Part shown: one piece after another, positions 1-8,781 of the stretch
Numbering within the stretch: position 1 is the stretch's first letter
How the letters are laid out: the number at the start of each line of letters is the position of its first letter
NCBI GenBank assembly: GCA_029880385.1
Contig: JAOUOM010000013.1
Span: 1-12,382 of the forward strand
Direction: 5' to 3'
Source: Cyclobacteriaceae bacterium
GTDB taxonomy: Bacteria; Bacteroidota; Bacteroidia; Cytophagales; Cyclobacteriaceae
DNA: 12,382 nucleotides
Position numbers and translations under genes: made by a program
The notes under the pieces: model-generated
The model's database searches: none
Seen by the model: only the letters and a program-made list of their open reading frames with translations
Told to the model about the DNA's origin: nothing

Positions 1-1755
1 GCCAAAAAAAGGTACCAGAAATTTTTCAGCACCTCACACCCCGAATATGTAAAAGTGCAATCCAAACTAAGCAAGACCTACTACATGTCAGGTGACTGGC
101 GACATGCCCAGATCCAGATGGAGGAAGTACTGTCAAACTACAAGCATTTCATCGAAACCTATTTTCCCGCCTTGTCCGAGAGGGAAAAAACCAAATTCTG
201 GAATACCATCAAAACGGATTATGAGTTTTATGTCTCATTGATCATAAGCAACAACCGAAATGAAAAATACATTGGAGAGTTGTACAATAATGCTCTGCTC
301 ACCAAAGCCCTGCTCCTCAATGCATCCATAAAAATCCGTCACCGGATCATGGGCAGCCAGGACGAAGAGCTAATTGAGAACTACATGAAGTGGGTCGATA
401 AAAAGGAACTATTGACTACCGCACTTTCCATGACCAATGACCAGCTTGTTCAGAGTGGCATAAACACCGGCCAGCTTTCCAACGAACTCGAACAACTGGA
501 AAAGGAACTAAGTCTGTCGTCAGAACTTTTTGGTCAGGAATACGAAAAAAAACCCATCACGTGGGAAGACATCCAGAAAAACCTGCAGGAAAATGAATAC
601 GCAATGGAGATGGTGCGTTTTCGTGTATTTAACCACACCTTTACCGACAGCATCAAATATGCACTCCTGTACGTGTCTGGTGAAAAACGGTCAAAACCTC
701 AGCTAATTCTGCTGGAGAACGGAAAAGACCTGGAAGCAAAATACCTGAATTTCTACCGAAACACGATCAAATACAAAATTAAAGACACGCAATCCTATGC
801 AGCTTTCTGGGAGCCCATATCACGTGCAATCGGCTCCGTATCCACCCTCTACCTGTCTCCTGATGGTGTGTACAACCAGATAAATCTGGAGGCAATCCCC
901 TTACCCGAAGATGGAAAATACGTCATTGACAACTCCAATATCATCCTGCTAAGCAATACACGGGAGCTTCTGGTTACTGCCCGGAAAATGACCGAAGCGG
1001 CAAGTCAGCAAATGGCTTTAATGTTTGGTAACCCGCTGTTTTATATCGAGACAACACCAGGCATAGCATCGCCGGGAAGCGGCCATACACGGGAAACCAC
1101 TCAAGTCATCTCCCAACTACCCGGTACAAAAAAAGAAATCGAGGAAGTAAAAGACCTCTTGTCGCGAAAAGGATGGGATATCAATGAATATACCGACCTG
1201 GAAGCCAATGAAGAAGCCATCAAAAATGTATTTAATCCCAAAATCTTTCACGTGGCTACGCACGGTTTTTTCCAAAATGAAAGGATAGAAGCCAATGCCA
1301 TGGACACGGAACTCCATGAAAACTACCTCTATGAAAACCCACTCATGAAATCCGGCCTGCTATTGGCCGGTGCGGGTGACATCCTGAACGAAACCCGATT
1401 CAACTATAATGTAAACAATGGTATTCTGACTGCCTATGAAGCCATGAACCTAAATCTGGATCAGACAGATCTGGTCGTATTATCGGCCTGTGAAACCGGC
1501 TTAGGGGAAGTGGAATCCGGAGAGGGGGTTTACGGTTTGCAACGGGCCTTTATGGTAGCCGGAGCCAAAACCATCATCATGAGCCTTTTCAAAGTGTCAG
1601 ATGAAGCTACCCAGCAACTCATGATCAAATTTTATCGCAAATGGATTGAGACCGGCAATAAACGACTGGCTTTTTCGGAAGCCAAAAAGGAAATACGAAT
1701 CGAATACAGGGATCCGATCTATTGGGGACCATTCATTATGATCGGTTTGGAATAA
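1..1755 (+). CDS. TPR-CHAT domain protein (caspase-like protease), 5' partial
   Basis: The frame is open from base 1, so the gene begins off the left edge; 584 residues are visible. The first ~60 residues look like a TPR end (aromatic and helical, KTYYMSGDWRHAQIQMEEVL). A long helical linker follows at about residues 80-180, ending in the Glu/Leu-rich stretch typical of Bacteroidota TPR-CHAT proteins. The CHAT domain covers about 265-583. Its putative catalytic dyad is present: His421 in HVATHGFF (codon 1261-1263) and Cys497 in SACETG (codon 1489-1491). The usual C-terminal YWGPFIMIG motif is also there. CHAT domains belong to the caspase/separase (clan CD) fold, and some act as regulated proteases in bacterial defence or cell death. 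The substrate here is unknown. The only Met-type start near the left end is a GTG at 55; it falls inside continuous coding sequence and is not the true start. Family is confident; activity is inferred from the intact dyad. Confidence 0.9.
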   Translation, partial: AKKRYQKFFSTSHPEYVKVQSKLSKTYYMSGDWRHAQIQMEEVLSNYKHFIETYFPALSEREKTKFWNTIKTDYEFYVSLIISNNRNEKYIGELYNNALLTKALLLNASIKIRHRIMGSQDEELIENYMKWVDKKELLTTALSMTNDQLVQSGINTGQLSNELEQLEKELSLSSELFGQEYEKKPITWEDIQKNLQENEYAMEMVRFRVFNHTFTDSIKYALLYVSGEKRSKPQLILLENGKDLEAKYLNFYRNTIKYKIKDTQSYAAFWEPISRAIGSVSTLYLSPDGVYNQINLEAIPLPEDGKYVIDNSNIILLSNTRELLVTARKMTEAASQQMALMFGNPLFYIETTPGIASPGSGHTRETTQVISQLPGTKKEIEEVKDLLSRKGWDINEYTDLEANEEAIKNVFNPKIFHVATHGFFQNERIEANAMDTELHENYLYENPLMKSGLLLAGAGDILNETRFNYNVNNGILTAYEAMNLNLDQTDLVVLSACETGLGEVESGEGVYGLQRAFMVAGAKTIIMSLFKVSDEATQQLMIKFYRKWIETGNKRLAFSEAKKEIRIEYRDPIYWGPFIMIGLE

Positions 1756-1780
1756 GACGGGTTAAATAAATCAAACCCAT

Positions 1781-1813
1781 AAAAGTCCCTGCGTTTTGTG
1801 GGGATTTTTGTTT
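1781..1813 (+). terminator. Probable intrinsic terminator after the CHAT gene
   Basis: A hairpin starts about 25 bases past the CHAT stop codon. AAAA(G)TCCC pairs with GGGATTTT, and the inner stem is extended by G-T wobbles and a C-G pair around a GTTTT loop. It runs straight into a T-rich tract (GGGATTTTTGTTT). The stem is short and imperfect, so strength is uncertain, but position and T tract fit a rho-independent terminator separating the CHAT gene from the SusCD operon. Confidence 0.6.
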
Positions 1814-1885
1814 GGGGCGTTTCATCTTTCATTGTAAAGTAGGTAATTTAGGATTCCTGTAGTTATACTTTTTTTTAATAACGTT

Positions 1886-4800
1886 ATGATCAAAAAACTA
1901 ATCCCCAGCCTTTTCCTCGCACTCATTTTGCTCCATCCTTCCTGGGCCCAACGCGTCCTGACAGGAAGGGTAACGTCTGATGACAGGCCAAATGGCCTTG
2001 GAGGAGTCGTCGTTCAGGCAACCGGAACGGCTTCTTCTGTCAAAACAGATGAAAACGGAAATTATTCCCTTACCCTTCCTGACGATGGCGGGTTGGTCAC
2101 CTTTCGGAAAGAAGGGTATAAAACCTTCCAGATCGACATTAGTTTTCAAAACACCGTGGATATTTCCATGGAAAAACTTCGTGCATCCAACGAGTCTGTC
2201 TCTGTGGGGTACGGCACCCAGTCCCGTGATGAAATGACCGGATCCATCTCCAGTATCCGGACAGATGCCATTGGCAATCAGCCAGTCATCGATTTGGAAC
2301 AAGCCAACCAGGGCAGGGCTGCCGGTGTGTTTACCCAAAACAATGGCGGAAAACTTGGAGAAGGAACCACCGTCAGAATCCGTGGCGGGTCGTCACTAAC
2401 CGGATCCAACAGCCCCCTGTATGTGGTAGACGGAGTGCCGTTGACATCCGACAACCAGTCTGACATCAACCCCAACAACATAGCCTCCATGGAAGTACTG
2501 AAAGATGCGTCAGCAGCCGCTATCTATGGATCCAGGGCTTCCAATGGGGTGATTTTAATTACAACAAAAACCGGACAGAGTGGTGGAATACAGGTAAATG
2601 CCGATTACCAGTTTGGCGTGAGTCAGACACCCCGACGGCTCAACCTGATGTCGCCACAGGAATACAATGAAATGATGGTGGAATACACCTTACGGATATC
2701 AGGATTTGACGATGCCATCACACGTGCGAAACTCACGGAATGGGCACAGGCCGGAACTGCCGATTTTTCATTGGGAGGCAAGACCTACTCGATCAAAATG
2801 CCCATTCTGGACTCGCTCATCTACAACACAGACTGGCAAAATGAAATTTTTCGTTCGGGTCTTTCCCATCGTGCCAATATCAGCCTCTCCGGCGGCACCG
2901 ACAAGCACCGCGTTTTTTCAGGCATTGCCTATACACAACAGGAAGGGATATTGATAGGAAACCAATATGACCGGTTCAACGGCGACCTCAACCTCAGCAG
3001 CAAGTGGAATACACGCCTGACTTCACATGCAGGAATAAGCTTTATCCATTCGGAAAACAAACGACTAAATGAAGATCAGGATCTTGGCTCCCCACTTCAG
3101 GCAATTGCCCTTTCACCCGCCGACAGCTATGATCCTGCCAATGCCTACCGCATGAAAGTACGGTCACTCGACTATAATCCCCTCACGGAAATAAACTTCT
3201 CGGACAACCTGGAGCTAAGCAACCGCATCATAGGAAACCTGGGTGCGAAATATGCCGTGACAGATCAATTTTCGCTAAATCTGGATGGAGGCATTGACCT
3301 GATGGACCTGGAGGACATCCGAAGACAGGGCCCTGAGACGCTGGAAGGAAACCCGACGGGTTTTTCAAGGTATGGCACAACGCATGTTTTGAATTACCTA
3401 ACCAATGCCTACCTGGATTATACGACCTATATCGGAAATGACCATCACCTCTCGGCCGTAGCGGGATCATCGTACCAACATTCACTTTCCTCCTATACCT
3501 ACCGTACAGCACGGGTCAACTCGATAGATGAACTTCAAGGCAAATCCGATTCAGATCCCGGCTTGTTTCATCCAGACGTACCTGGCGGTGGCTTTGCCTT
3601 TCTTTCCTATTTTGCCCGTATCAGCTATGCCTATGACCAAAAATACCTCCTGCAGCTCAGTGGCCGGGTGGATGGATCGTCCAAAGTGGGTACGAGCAAC
3701 CGGTACGGATATTTTCCGGCCGTATCAGCCGGATGGAACCTTTCACAAGAATCCTTTTTGAGTGACGTTGCCTGGCTATCGGTTCTGAAAATAAAGGCCA
3801 GCTATGGCCAGGTGGGAAATACCCCTGATGATGATTTTATTTATCGCAGAAATTTTTACCCCGTCAATTATGGAACAGAACAAGGCATTCGATTGGCAAA
3901 CCTGTCCAACAACCTCCTCAATTGGGAAACTACGACGCAGCTCGATGCAGGGATCGATTTTTCCTTGTTCAATGACCGGCTGAGTGGATCAGTCGGCTAT
4001 TACAAAAAGAACACGGATGGCCTGCTCTTCCCTGTACCGGTATCGCGAACCAGCGGATTTGACTATGTATTGAAAAACAATGGATCAATGGAAAACAGCG
4101 GGATAGAAATTGACCTGACGACTGTCAATGTCCAAACCGCCAATTTATACTGGTCTACAAATTTCAACCTCGCAACCAATACCAACCTGGTCTCTGATAT
4201 AGGCGGGCAAACCCTGATTTCGGGGGTCAATGCCTTTATCGAAAACCAGCCAACGGGTGTTTTTTATATGCCGGTATACCTCGGCGTGGATCCGCAGACA
4301 GGTGCTGCAAAATATGACAATGGAATAGGGGGATACACGACAGATTACACCATCGCCCTGCAAACGGGCCGGAAAGTAGTCGGCAATCCCAATCCCCGCC
4401 TGTTTGGCGGTATGGCCAATAGCCTTCAATACAAAAACCTGGAGTTGAACTTCATGTTTCAGTTTGTTGAGGGGGTAGACAAATACAACCAGACCGGTGA
4501 ATACCTTGCCAACAGTGGCATTCAGCTCCTAAACCAGCGTGCCGATCAGGTAAACCGATGGTATGTGCCCGGAGATCAGGCCGAATTCCCGGTTTTTAAT
4601 CCGACCCAGGAAAATACCTACCCCTCCACCCGATGGCTGGAAGACGGCAGTTTCATCCGCCTCAACAACTTCTCACTCAGTTATCGATTCCCGACTGATC
4701 AGCTTGCCAAACGTGGCCTCAGTAACCTGAGTGTGTACGTCGGTGGGCAAAACCTGGTCACATTCACCCGGTATACGGGCTATGACGCAGATGTCAACTA

Positions 4801-4909
4801 CATCGACCCGGAAGGGGGCACGATCGGGGCCAACATCAGTCGGGGTATCGATGATTTCACTACCCCACAAGCACGTGTATTTACTACTGGTATCAAAATC
4901 GGATTTTAA
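1886..4909 (+). CDS. SusC/RagA-family TonB-linked outer-membrane transporter
   Basis: This is a 1007-residue outer-membrane beta-barrel that imports a bound nutrient (commonly an oligosaccharide or peptide) using TonB energy, with the SusD-like partner as its lid. A Sec signal peptide occupies residues 1-22, with cleavage predicted in SWA-Q. A CarboxypepD_reg-like domain follows at about 23-96 (VLTGRVTSDD, KTDENGNYSL, FRKEGYKTFQ). The plug domain at about 105-230 shows family signatures: SVGYGTQSRDEMTGSI, TVRIRGGSSLTG, PLYVVDGVP and ASAAAIYGSRASNGVILITT. The rest is barrel, ending in the characteristic terminal phenylalanine (GIKIGF). No STN domain is present, so it is not the type that signals to an anti-sigma factor. 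ATG at 1886 is chosen because the signal peptide begins there. The substrate cannot be told from the sequence, and no degradative enzyme is in view. Confidence 0.97.
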   Translation: MIKKLIPSLFLALILLHPSWAQRVLTGRVTSDDRPNGLGGVVVQATGTASSVKTDENGNYSLTLPDDGGLVTFRKEGYKTFQIDISFQNTVDISMEKLRASNESVSVGYGTQSRDEMTGSISSIRTDAIGNQPVIDLEQANQGRAAGVFTQNNGGKLGEGTTVRIRGGSSLTGSNSPLYVVDGVPLTSDNQSDINPNNIASMEVLKDASAAAIYGSRASNGVILITTKTGQSGGIQVNADYQFGVSQTPRRLNLMSPQEYNEMMVEYTLRISGFDDAITRAKLTEWAQAGTADFSLGGKTYSIKMPILDSLIYNTDWQNEIFRSGLSHRANISLSGGTDKHRVFSGIAYTQQEGILIGNQYDRFNGDLNLSSKWNTRLTSHAGISFIHSENKRLNEDQDLGSPLQAIALSPADSYDPANAYRMKVRSLDYNPLTEINFSDNLELSNRIIGNLGAKYAVTDQFSLNLDGGIDLMDLEDIRRQGPETLEGNPTGFSRYGTTHVLNYLTNAYLDYTTYIGNDHHLSAVAGSSYQHSLSSYTYRTARVNSIDELQGKSDSDPGLFHPDVPGGGFAFLSYFARISYAYDQKYLLQLSGRVDGSSKVGTSNRYGYFPAVSAGWNLSQESFLSDVAWLSVLKIKASYGQVGNTPDDDFIYRRNFYPVNYGTEQGIRLANLSNNLLNWETTTQLDAGIDFSLFNDRLSGSVGYYKKNTDGLLFPVPVSRTSGFDYVLKNNGSMENSGIEIDLTTVNVQTANLYWSTNFNLATNTNLVSDIGGQTLISGVNAFIENQPTGVFYMPVYLGVDPQTGAAKYDNGIGGYTTDYTIALQTGRKVVGNPNPRLFGGMANSLQYKNLELNFMFQFVEGVDKYNQTGEYLANSGIQLLNQRADQVNRWYVPGDQAEFPVFNPTQENTYPSTRWLEDGSFIRLNNFSLSYRFPTDQLAKRGLSNLSVYVGGQNLVTFTRYTGYDADVNYIDPEGGTIGANISRGIDDFTTPQARVFTTGIKIGF

Positions 4910-4911
4910 TT

Positions 4912-6408
4912 ATGAAAAACATAGATAAAACTATTCTCGCATTTATCCTGCTCATCCTTTCGTCCTGCTCCGGCCTGCTGGATATTGAAGTCGAAGGCCA
5001 AATAAGCGGTGACGTACTGAAAGACACGCCTTCCATTGAGCAGGCCTTAATCGGAGCCTATTACAGTTTTGGAGGCATTTCCAATCAGGACGAAGGAGGC
5101 GAGCTCTTTGGTGGTGATTTTATGGTCATCCCCACTTTGCTGGCCCATGCCAATTCCCTGGAAATATTCTGGTCATCGGTACAAGCACCCCCATATGCTA
5201 ATTTTCTGGACAAAAACATTCTCTCAACCAATTTACGGGTAGCCGCTAACTGGAAGCGTGCCTATGAAGTGATCAATATGGTCAACAGCATCCTGGCTAA
5301 CATTGAGAAAGTAGACAATGCAACCGACAAGGCAAGGATACAAGGGGAGGCAATGGCCATGCGGGGTATTTTATATTTTGAAATGGTACGACTCTGGGCT
5401 CCTCAGTACGATGCCAATGGCATTATACCCACCAGCCACGAGGCAATACCATTGCTCACGTCACCCATCTTGGATGTGAATGAAATACAAACACCCACGT
5501 TAAGCACCATCGAACAGGTGTATAATCAGGCCGAAACAGATTTGACACAAGCCTCCACACTGCTGCTGCCATTTGGCAAAAACAGTACACGGCTGTCGTA
5601 CTATGCGTGCCAGGCTTATTTGTCACGGTTATCGTTACAGAAAAATGATTATCCGGCCGCACTTGTTTATTCCGACAAGGTCATTTCCTCGGCTGAATTT
5701 GCATTGGCTGCTAGTCCTCAGGCAGCTTTTCACAATACAGCAAACAGTCCGGAAGATATATTTGCCATACAGCAGACCCTTGCCAACCACACAGGAGACC
5801 GGACCACCGGTACCGGAATTACCACGTTCTATTCTTCCCTTACCGAAAGCGGCCTTGGGGTATTTGCCGTATTAAAAAGCTCCCTTTCTTCTACTTCACT
5901 GATCAACAGTCCGCGGTTTAGTCAGCAGGATTTGCGGGCTTCCATCGATACGATGGTTACCAATAATGCTACCAGCACACAGATCACCACGGCATTTTAC
6001 AGAAACCTGGCCAACAATTACAACGAACTCCTCTCTCCTGCCAAATATGTCAGGACAGACCATGTCTTACCCATTATCCGACTTGCCGAAATGTACCTGG
6101 TACGGGCTGAGGCAGAATATGAAACCAATGGGTTGAGCCAGAAGGCCCTTGATGACCTGAACCAGGTTCGTACACGGGCAGGCCTTACTCCCGTTTTATT
6201 GACTGATTTTACCAATCCTGCCCTGTTTTTTGACAGCCTGGCCATAGAACGTACACGGGAACTGCTATACGAAGGCCAACTATTACATGACCTCAAACGA
6301 TGGGGTGGATATGTAGGCACCACATTTAACCCCGCCGATCCCTGGGACAACAAATTCATCCTGCCCCTACCACAGAGTGAACGGGATGCATGGCAAAGTG
6401 GCGGGTAG
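4912..6408 (+). CDS. SusD/RagB-family nutrient-binding outer-membrane lipoprotein
   Basis: This 498-residue surface lipoprotein is expected to cap the SusC-like barrel and bind its substrate. The lipobox LSSC places the lipidated cysteine at residue 19. The N-terminal SusD signature (LLDIEVEGQISGDVLKDTPSIEQAL) and TPR-type helices (ARIQGEAMAMRGILYFEMVRLW) are visible. The C-terminal RagB/SusD signature is also complete: LPIIRLAEMYLVRAEAEY, LDDLNQVRTRAGL, IERTRELLYEGQLLHDLKRWG and the closing FILPLPQSE. The ATG lies two bases after the SusC stop codon, which implies one transcript and translational coupling. No sequence feature identifies the ligand. Confidence 0.97.
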   Translation: MKNIDKTILAFILLILSSCSGLLDIEVEGQISGDVLKDTPSIEQALIGAYYSFGGISNQDEGGELFGGDFMVIPTLLAHANSLEIFWSSVQAPPYANFLDKNILSTNLRVAANWKRAYEVINMVNSILANIEKVDNATDKARIQGEAMAMRGILYFEMVRLWAPQYDANGIIPTSHEAIPLLTSPILDVNEIQTPTLSTIEQVYNQAETDLTQASTLLLPFGKNSTRLSYYACQAYLSRLSLQKNDYPAALVYSDKVISSAEFALAASPQAAFHNTANSPEDIFAIQQTLANHTGDRTTGTGITTFYSSLTESGLGVFAVLKSSLSSTSLINSPRFSQQDLRASIDTMVTNNATSTQITTAFYRNLANNYNELLSPAKYVRTDHVLPIIRLAEMYLVRAEAEYETNGLSQKALDDLNQVRTRAGLTPVLLTDFTNPALFFDSLAIERTRELLYEGQLLHDLKRWGGYVGTTFNPADPWDNKFILPLPQSERDAWQSGG

Positions 6409-6426
6409 AGGTTAGCTGAATGCATA

Positions 6427-6467
6427 AAAAGAGGCGCCCCATCCTTTCAGGATGGGGCGCCTCTTTT
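6427..6467. terminator. Strong bidirectional intrinsic terminator
   Basis: A perfect 18-bp stem, AAAAGAGGCGCCCCATCC (6427-6444), pairs with GGATGGGGCGCCTCTTTT (6450-6467) around a five-base loop (TTTCA). The GC-rich core is flanked by A and T runs, so it gives a U tract on either strand. It begins 18 bases after the SusD-like stop and 24 bases beyond the stop of the convergent FecR-like gene, so it can end both transcripts. Confidence 0.95.
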
Positions 6468-6491
6468 ATTATTCTAGTCTCTTGCTTTTTC

Positions 6492-7415
6492 TTACTCTTC
6501 AGCCTTCATCATACCATAATTCAGCATAAATGCATCATACAGTATTTTGAAATCCGGAACTTCCGGCGACATGCGCATGGCTTCCTGATATTTGGTAAAT
6601 GCATCCAAAAACAGTCCGTTTTCCTCGAAAAATGAAGCGTAAATTAATTTACTGAGGGGCGAATCTTCACTTACTTCACTTTTCAATCCCTCATAATTAC
6701 TAATCAGGTCTGCCCTGTCATCAGATGAAACTTTTTTCAGGCCAAATTTTTTGGATGAAAAACCCGCATCCCCTTTTTTGGATACCGTAACTAAATACAG
6801 CCCATTTTCTGTCTCCATTTCATCAAAGTTGAGATCGATGCTTGTAGCCGATGTCTCGTCCGTAAAAATCACGTCTTCGAATATATTCTGAACAGTCACC
6901 GTATAATCCGTTACATCCTTGGCAGGCTCCCATTCAATTATAGCTGAGTTGCCCAGAACGTCGACAGACATATCGGGAAGCAATACAATAATATCCGCAT
7001 CGCCCACTGCCCTTGAAACAGCCCCTGTTGCGTTCATCCGTGATGATACACTGGTGGAACCATCTTCATTCATTTTGCTGGCAATGAACTGAGCATATTT
7101 ACTGGCCACGCTCGTGTTTTTGGCAGCTACCTGCTTTTCCAGATCCGCCACTTTTTGCGAACCGGTAGCCCTTACTTCCAACGTCTTGCCAGAACTGTGC
7201 ATAAGCCCGATATAAGCATCTGCACCTACGATCAATTCATCGCCAATATTAAGCGTTGCACCGGTTTTCAAAGGCAAACCCTGTGAGGTTCCTGCTTTTT
7301 TGATCTGGTTGGTTCCTTTATTGGCCAAAACCCTGAAAGTATATCCCTGCCCACTCACAGTCCCTACGGAAAGAAGTAGTAGAAAAACAAAAATAAAGAA
7401 ATGCGATTTTTTCAT
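6492..7415 (-). CDS. Secreted FecR-like domain protein with Ig-like and TPR-like regions
   Basis: This 307-residue exported protein has a signal peptide at residues 1-22 (basic MKKS start, long Phe/Leu core, likely cleavage in VSG-Q). Residues ~28-92 look like a FecR-type beta domain: NKGTNQIKKAG, LKTGATLNIGDELIVGADAY, GLMHSSGKTLEV. Residues ~147-228 form a beta-sandwich Ig/FnIII-like segment (SAIIEWEPAKDVTDYTVTVQ, GLYLVTVSKKG). Residues ~250-300 are helical and TPR-like (SKLIYASFFEENGLFLDAFTKYQEAMRMSP). It is the second gene of an operon, 37 bases after the CHASE2 gene. FecR-like domains outside iron signalling often serve as periplasmic binding or scaffold modules. No sigma factor or inner-membrane anchor is seen here, so a classical anti-sigma role is unlikely. 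Function beyond envelope interaction is not established. Confidence 0.75.
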   Translation of the reverse strand: MKKSHFFIFVFLLLLSVGTVSGQGYTFRVLANKGTNQIKKAGTSQGLPLKTGATLNIGDELIVGADAYIGLMHSSGKTLEVRATGSQKVADLEKQVAAKNTSVASKYAQFIASKMNEDGSTSVSSRMNATGAVSRAVGDADIIVLLPDMSVDVLGNSAIIEWEPAKDVTDYTVTVQNIFEDVIFTDETSATSIDLNFDEMETENGLYLVTVSKKGDAGFSSKKFGLKKVSSDDRADLISNYEGLKSEVSEDSPLSKLIYASFFEENGLFLDAFTKYQEAMRMSPEVPDFKILYDAFMLNYGMMKAEE

Positions 7416-7452
7416 ATTTATTCCGCGTTTGTGGTTTATTTCAATACAAAGA

Positions 7453-8697
7453 TTATAATTTATCCGGTTTAAATAGTGATTTACGACCGGCTTTTGTAAA
7501 TACGTTCTTTACAACACCATGAAAGACCTCCAGTGAATCCCCTGCCAGGGCAATAGCAACCATGGCCACTGTCAAATCCATTTTGTAATTAAATTTATTA
7601 AAAACTACAATCATCAGGGTAAACAACAATCCTAACTCAATCAGCTGAAACACTTTGGTAATCCCATCATACCATTTGGGCAGCCGCTTATAAATAATGG
7701 TAAACAACAGTACATTTAACAAGCAAAGCAACACCGCTACTATCAGTCCCTGCCGGTGTGTCATGTAATCTACATAATCCCGATTCAGGATCATCGAAAC
7801 CACATTGGCATGAAGCACACCGCCAAACATATCCGGTAATGTTCGCCCCACGTACCTGGCATTAAGTGGTGTAATAAATTTATCTTCCAACGACTTCTGA
7901 TCGCCCAACATCTCTCCCAGGTAACAAAACAGCACGATTTTTCCTTCAATTAATTCGGGTGTAAATGTTTCCTGAAACACATCCATCCAGTCCAAAGCAG
8001 AATAAACAGTACCAAATTCCGTGGCCCCATAATCCAAAACATTGCCCTTAAAATTGATCAGTTCTTCCTCTACCCCCCTGGCCAGAAAATCTTCTGCTGC
8101 TGCACTGTCCAAATAGCTTGCCAGTTTTACCGAAAAAGCCACCTGACGTTCACCATTCACTTCCCATTGTGGCCACATGCTACGACAAAACTTCAAATCC
8201 CCCTGTTCCTTGGCATCGGTGGGCAGGGACGCAAAAGCGGGCTCGGAAAATTGAGAAAACAACGGCCATGAATAATGAACCGAATCAACTATGTCTGTCT
8301 CCGGGTTTGAGATTAATTTTGTGACCAATACCAGATTCTCTACACCGGCCATCGCTTCTGCCAACATCATGTCGCCCAGGGTATCCTCTTTTGGAAAATT
8401 AAAAAAAGAGTCAATTCCGATCACTGCCGGGTTATACTGGCTGATAATGCTCAGCATGACCGCAATGTCCCTCCGTGGCAGATCACCCATATTGACCAGT
8501 ACGATCCGTTCATCAGCTGGCGGATCTTCCCGGAGTTGGGAAAACACAATATCGGTCATTTGCATTTCACCCAGTGCCTCGCCTATCGGATCGAATACAT
8601 CAAAAATCCTAAACGCCGTTACAGAGGCGAATAACCCCATCAATCCGAAAATAAACAGGGTACCAAGAATAACGTCTAACCAAAGTTTTCTAAACAT
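7453..8697 (-). CDS. CHASE2-domain membrane sensor protein lacking an output domain
   Basis: This 414-residue membrane protein starts with a transmembrane helix (about residues 8-29). A periplasmic CHASE2 domain follows at about 35-310, shown by the IVLVNMGD strand, NPAVIGIDSFF, LIEGKIVLFCYLGEMLGD and the GVLHANVVSMILN motif before the membrane. Three hydrophobic segments close it (about 317-336, 349-367 and 373-392), then a short basic tail (KAGRKSLFKPDKL). CHASE2 is an extracytoplasmic sensor domain usually fused to adenylate/guanylate cyclases, histidine kinases or Ser/Thr kinases. None of these is present, so the signal must pass through a partner. It is the first gene of the operon with the FecR-like gene. 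The start is chosen because the membrane anchor begins there and a promoter element lies 77 bases upstream. Domain call is fairly sure; the ligand is unknown. Confidence 0.82.
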   Translation of the reverse strand: MFRKLWLDVILGTLFIFGLMGLFASVTAFRIFDVFDPIGEALGEMQMTDIVFSQLREDPPADERIVLVNMGDLPRRDIAVMLSIISQYNPAVIGIDSFFNFPKEDTLGDMMLAEAMAGVENLVLVTKLISNPETDIVDSVHYSWPLFSQFSEPAFASLPTDAKEQGDLKFCRSMWPQWEVNGERQVAFSVKLASYLDSAAAEDFLARGVEEELINFKGNVLDYGATEFGTVYSALDWMDVFQETFTPELIEGKIVLFCYLGEMLGDQKSLEDKFITPLNARYVGRTLPDMFGGVLHANVVSMILNRDYVDYMTHRQGLIVAVLLCLLNVLLFTIIYKRLPKWYDGITKVFQLIELGLLFTLMIVVFNKFNYKMDLTVAMVAIALAGDSLEVFHGVVKNVFTKAGRKSLFKPDKL

Positions 8698-8710
8698 TCT
8701 ATTAGATTTA

Positions 8711-8742
8711 GCAGGTGATAAAAAAGGCTTTAATTTACCTGC
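8711..8742. repeat. Inverted repeat in the leader of the CHASE2-FecR operon
   Basis: GCAGGT (8711-8716) and ACCTGC (8737-8742) are perfect six-base arms separated by 20 AT-rich bases. The repeat lies 14-45 bases upstream of the CHASE2 start codon and downstream of the proposed -7 element, so it would fall within the untranslated leader. It could be an operator or a small hairpin. The arms are short, so chance is possible. Confidence 0.35.
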
Positions 8743-8773
8743 AAGAATTCGTTAATGTGGTACGAAATACTAT

Positions 8774-8781
8774 CAAAGTTA
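8774..8781 (-). promoter_or_regulatory. Bacteroidota-type -7 element for the CHASE2-FecR operon
   Basis: Read on the minus strand the bases are TAACTTTG, an exact match to the Bacteroidota primary-sigma -7 consensus TAnnTTTG. It lies 77 bases before the CHASE2 start and follows a very AT-rich tract (8782-8830). No TTG -33 motif is found at the usual spacing; the nearest is 29 bases away. The assignment rests on the -7 element and position only. Confidence 0.4.

Noticed and set aside
55..1755. CHAT gene starting at the GTG at 55
   Set aside because: The same frame is open and protein-like back to base 1, so the gene extends off the window and the GTG is internal.
1844..1873. Possible -7 elements for the SusC gene (TAATTTAG, TACTTTTT)
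   Set aside because: Each differs from TAnnTTTG at a key base, and no TTG motif lies at the usual -33 spacing.
6420..6635. Plus-strand 71-codon frame overlapping the terminator
   Set aside because: It runs through the 18-bp terminator stem and is antisense to the well-supported FecR-like gene.
8291..8755. Plus-strand 154-codon frame antisense to CHASE2
   Set aside because: Composition is that of a shadow frame, and the minus-strand CHASE2 gene fully explains the region.
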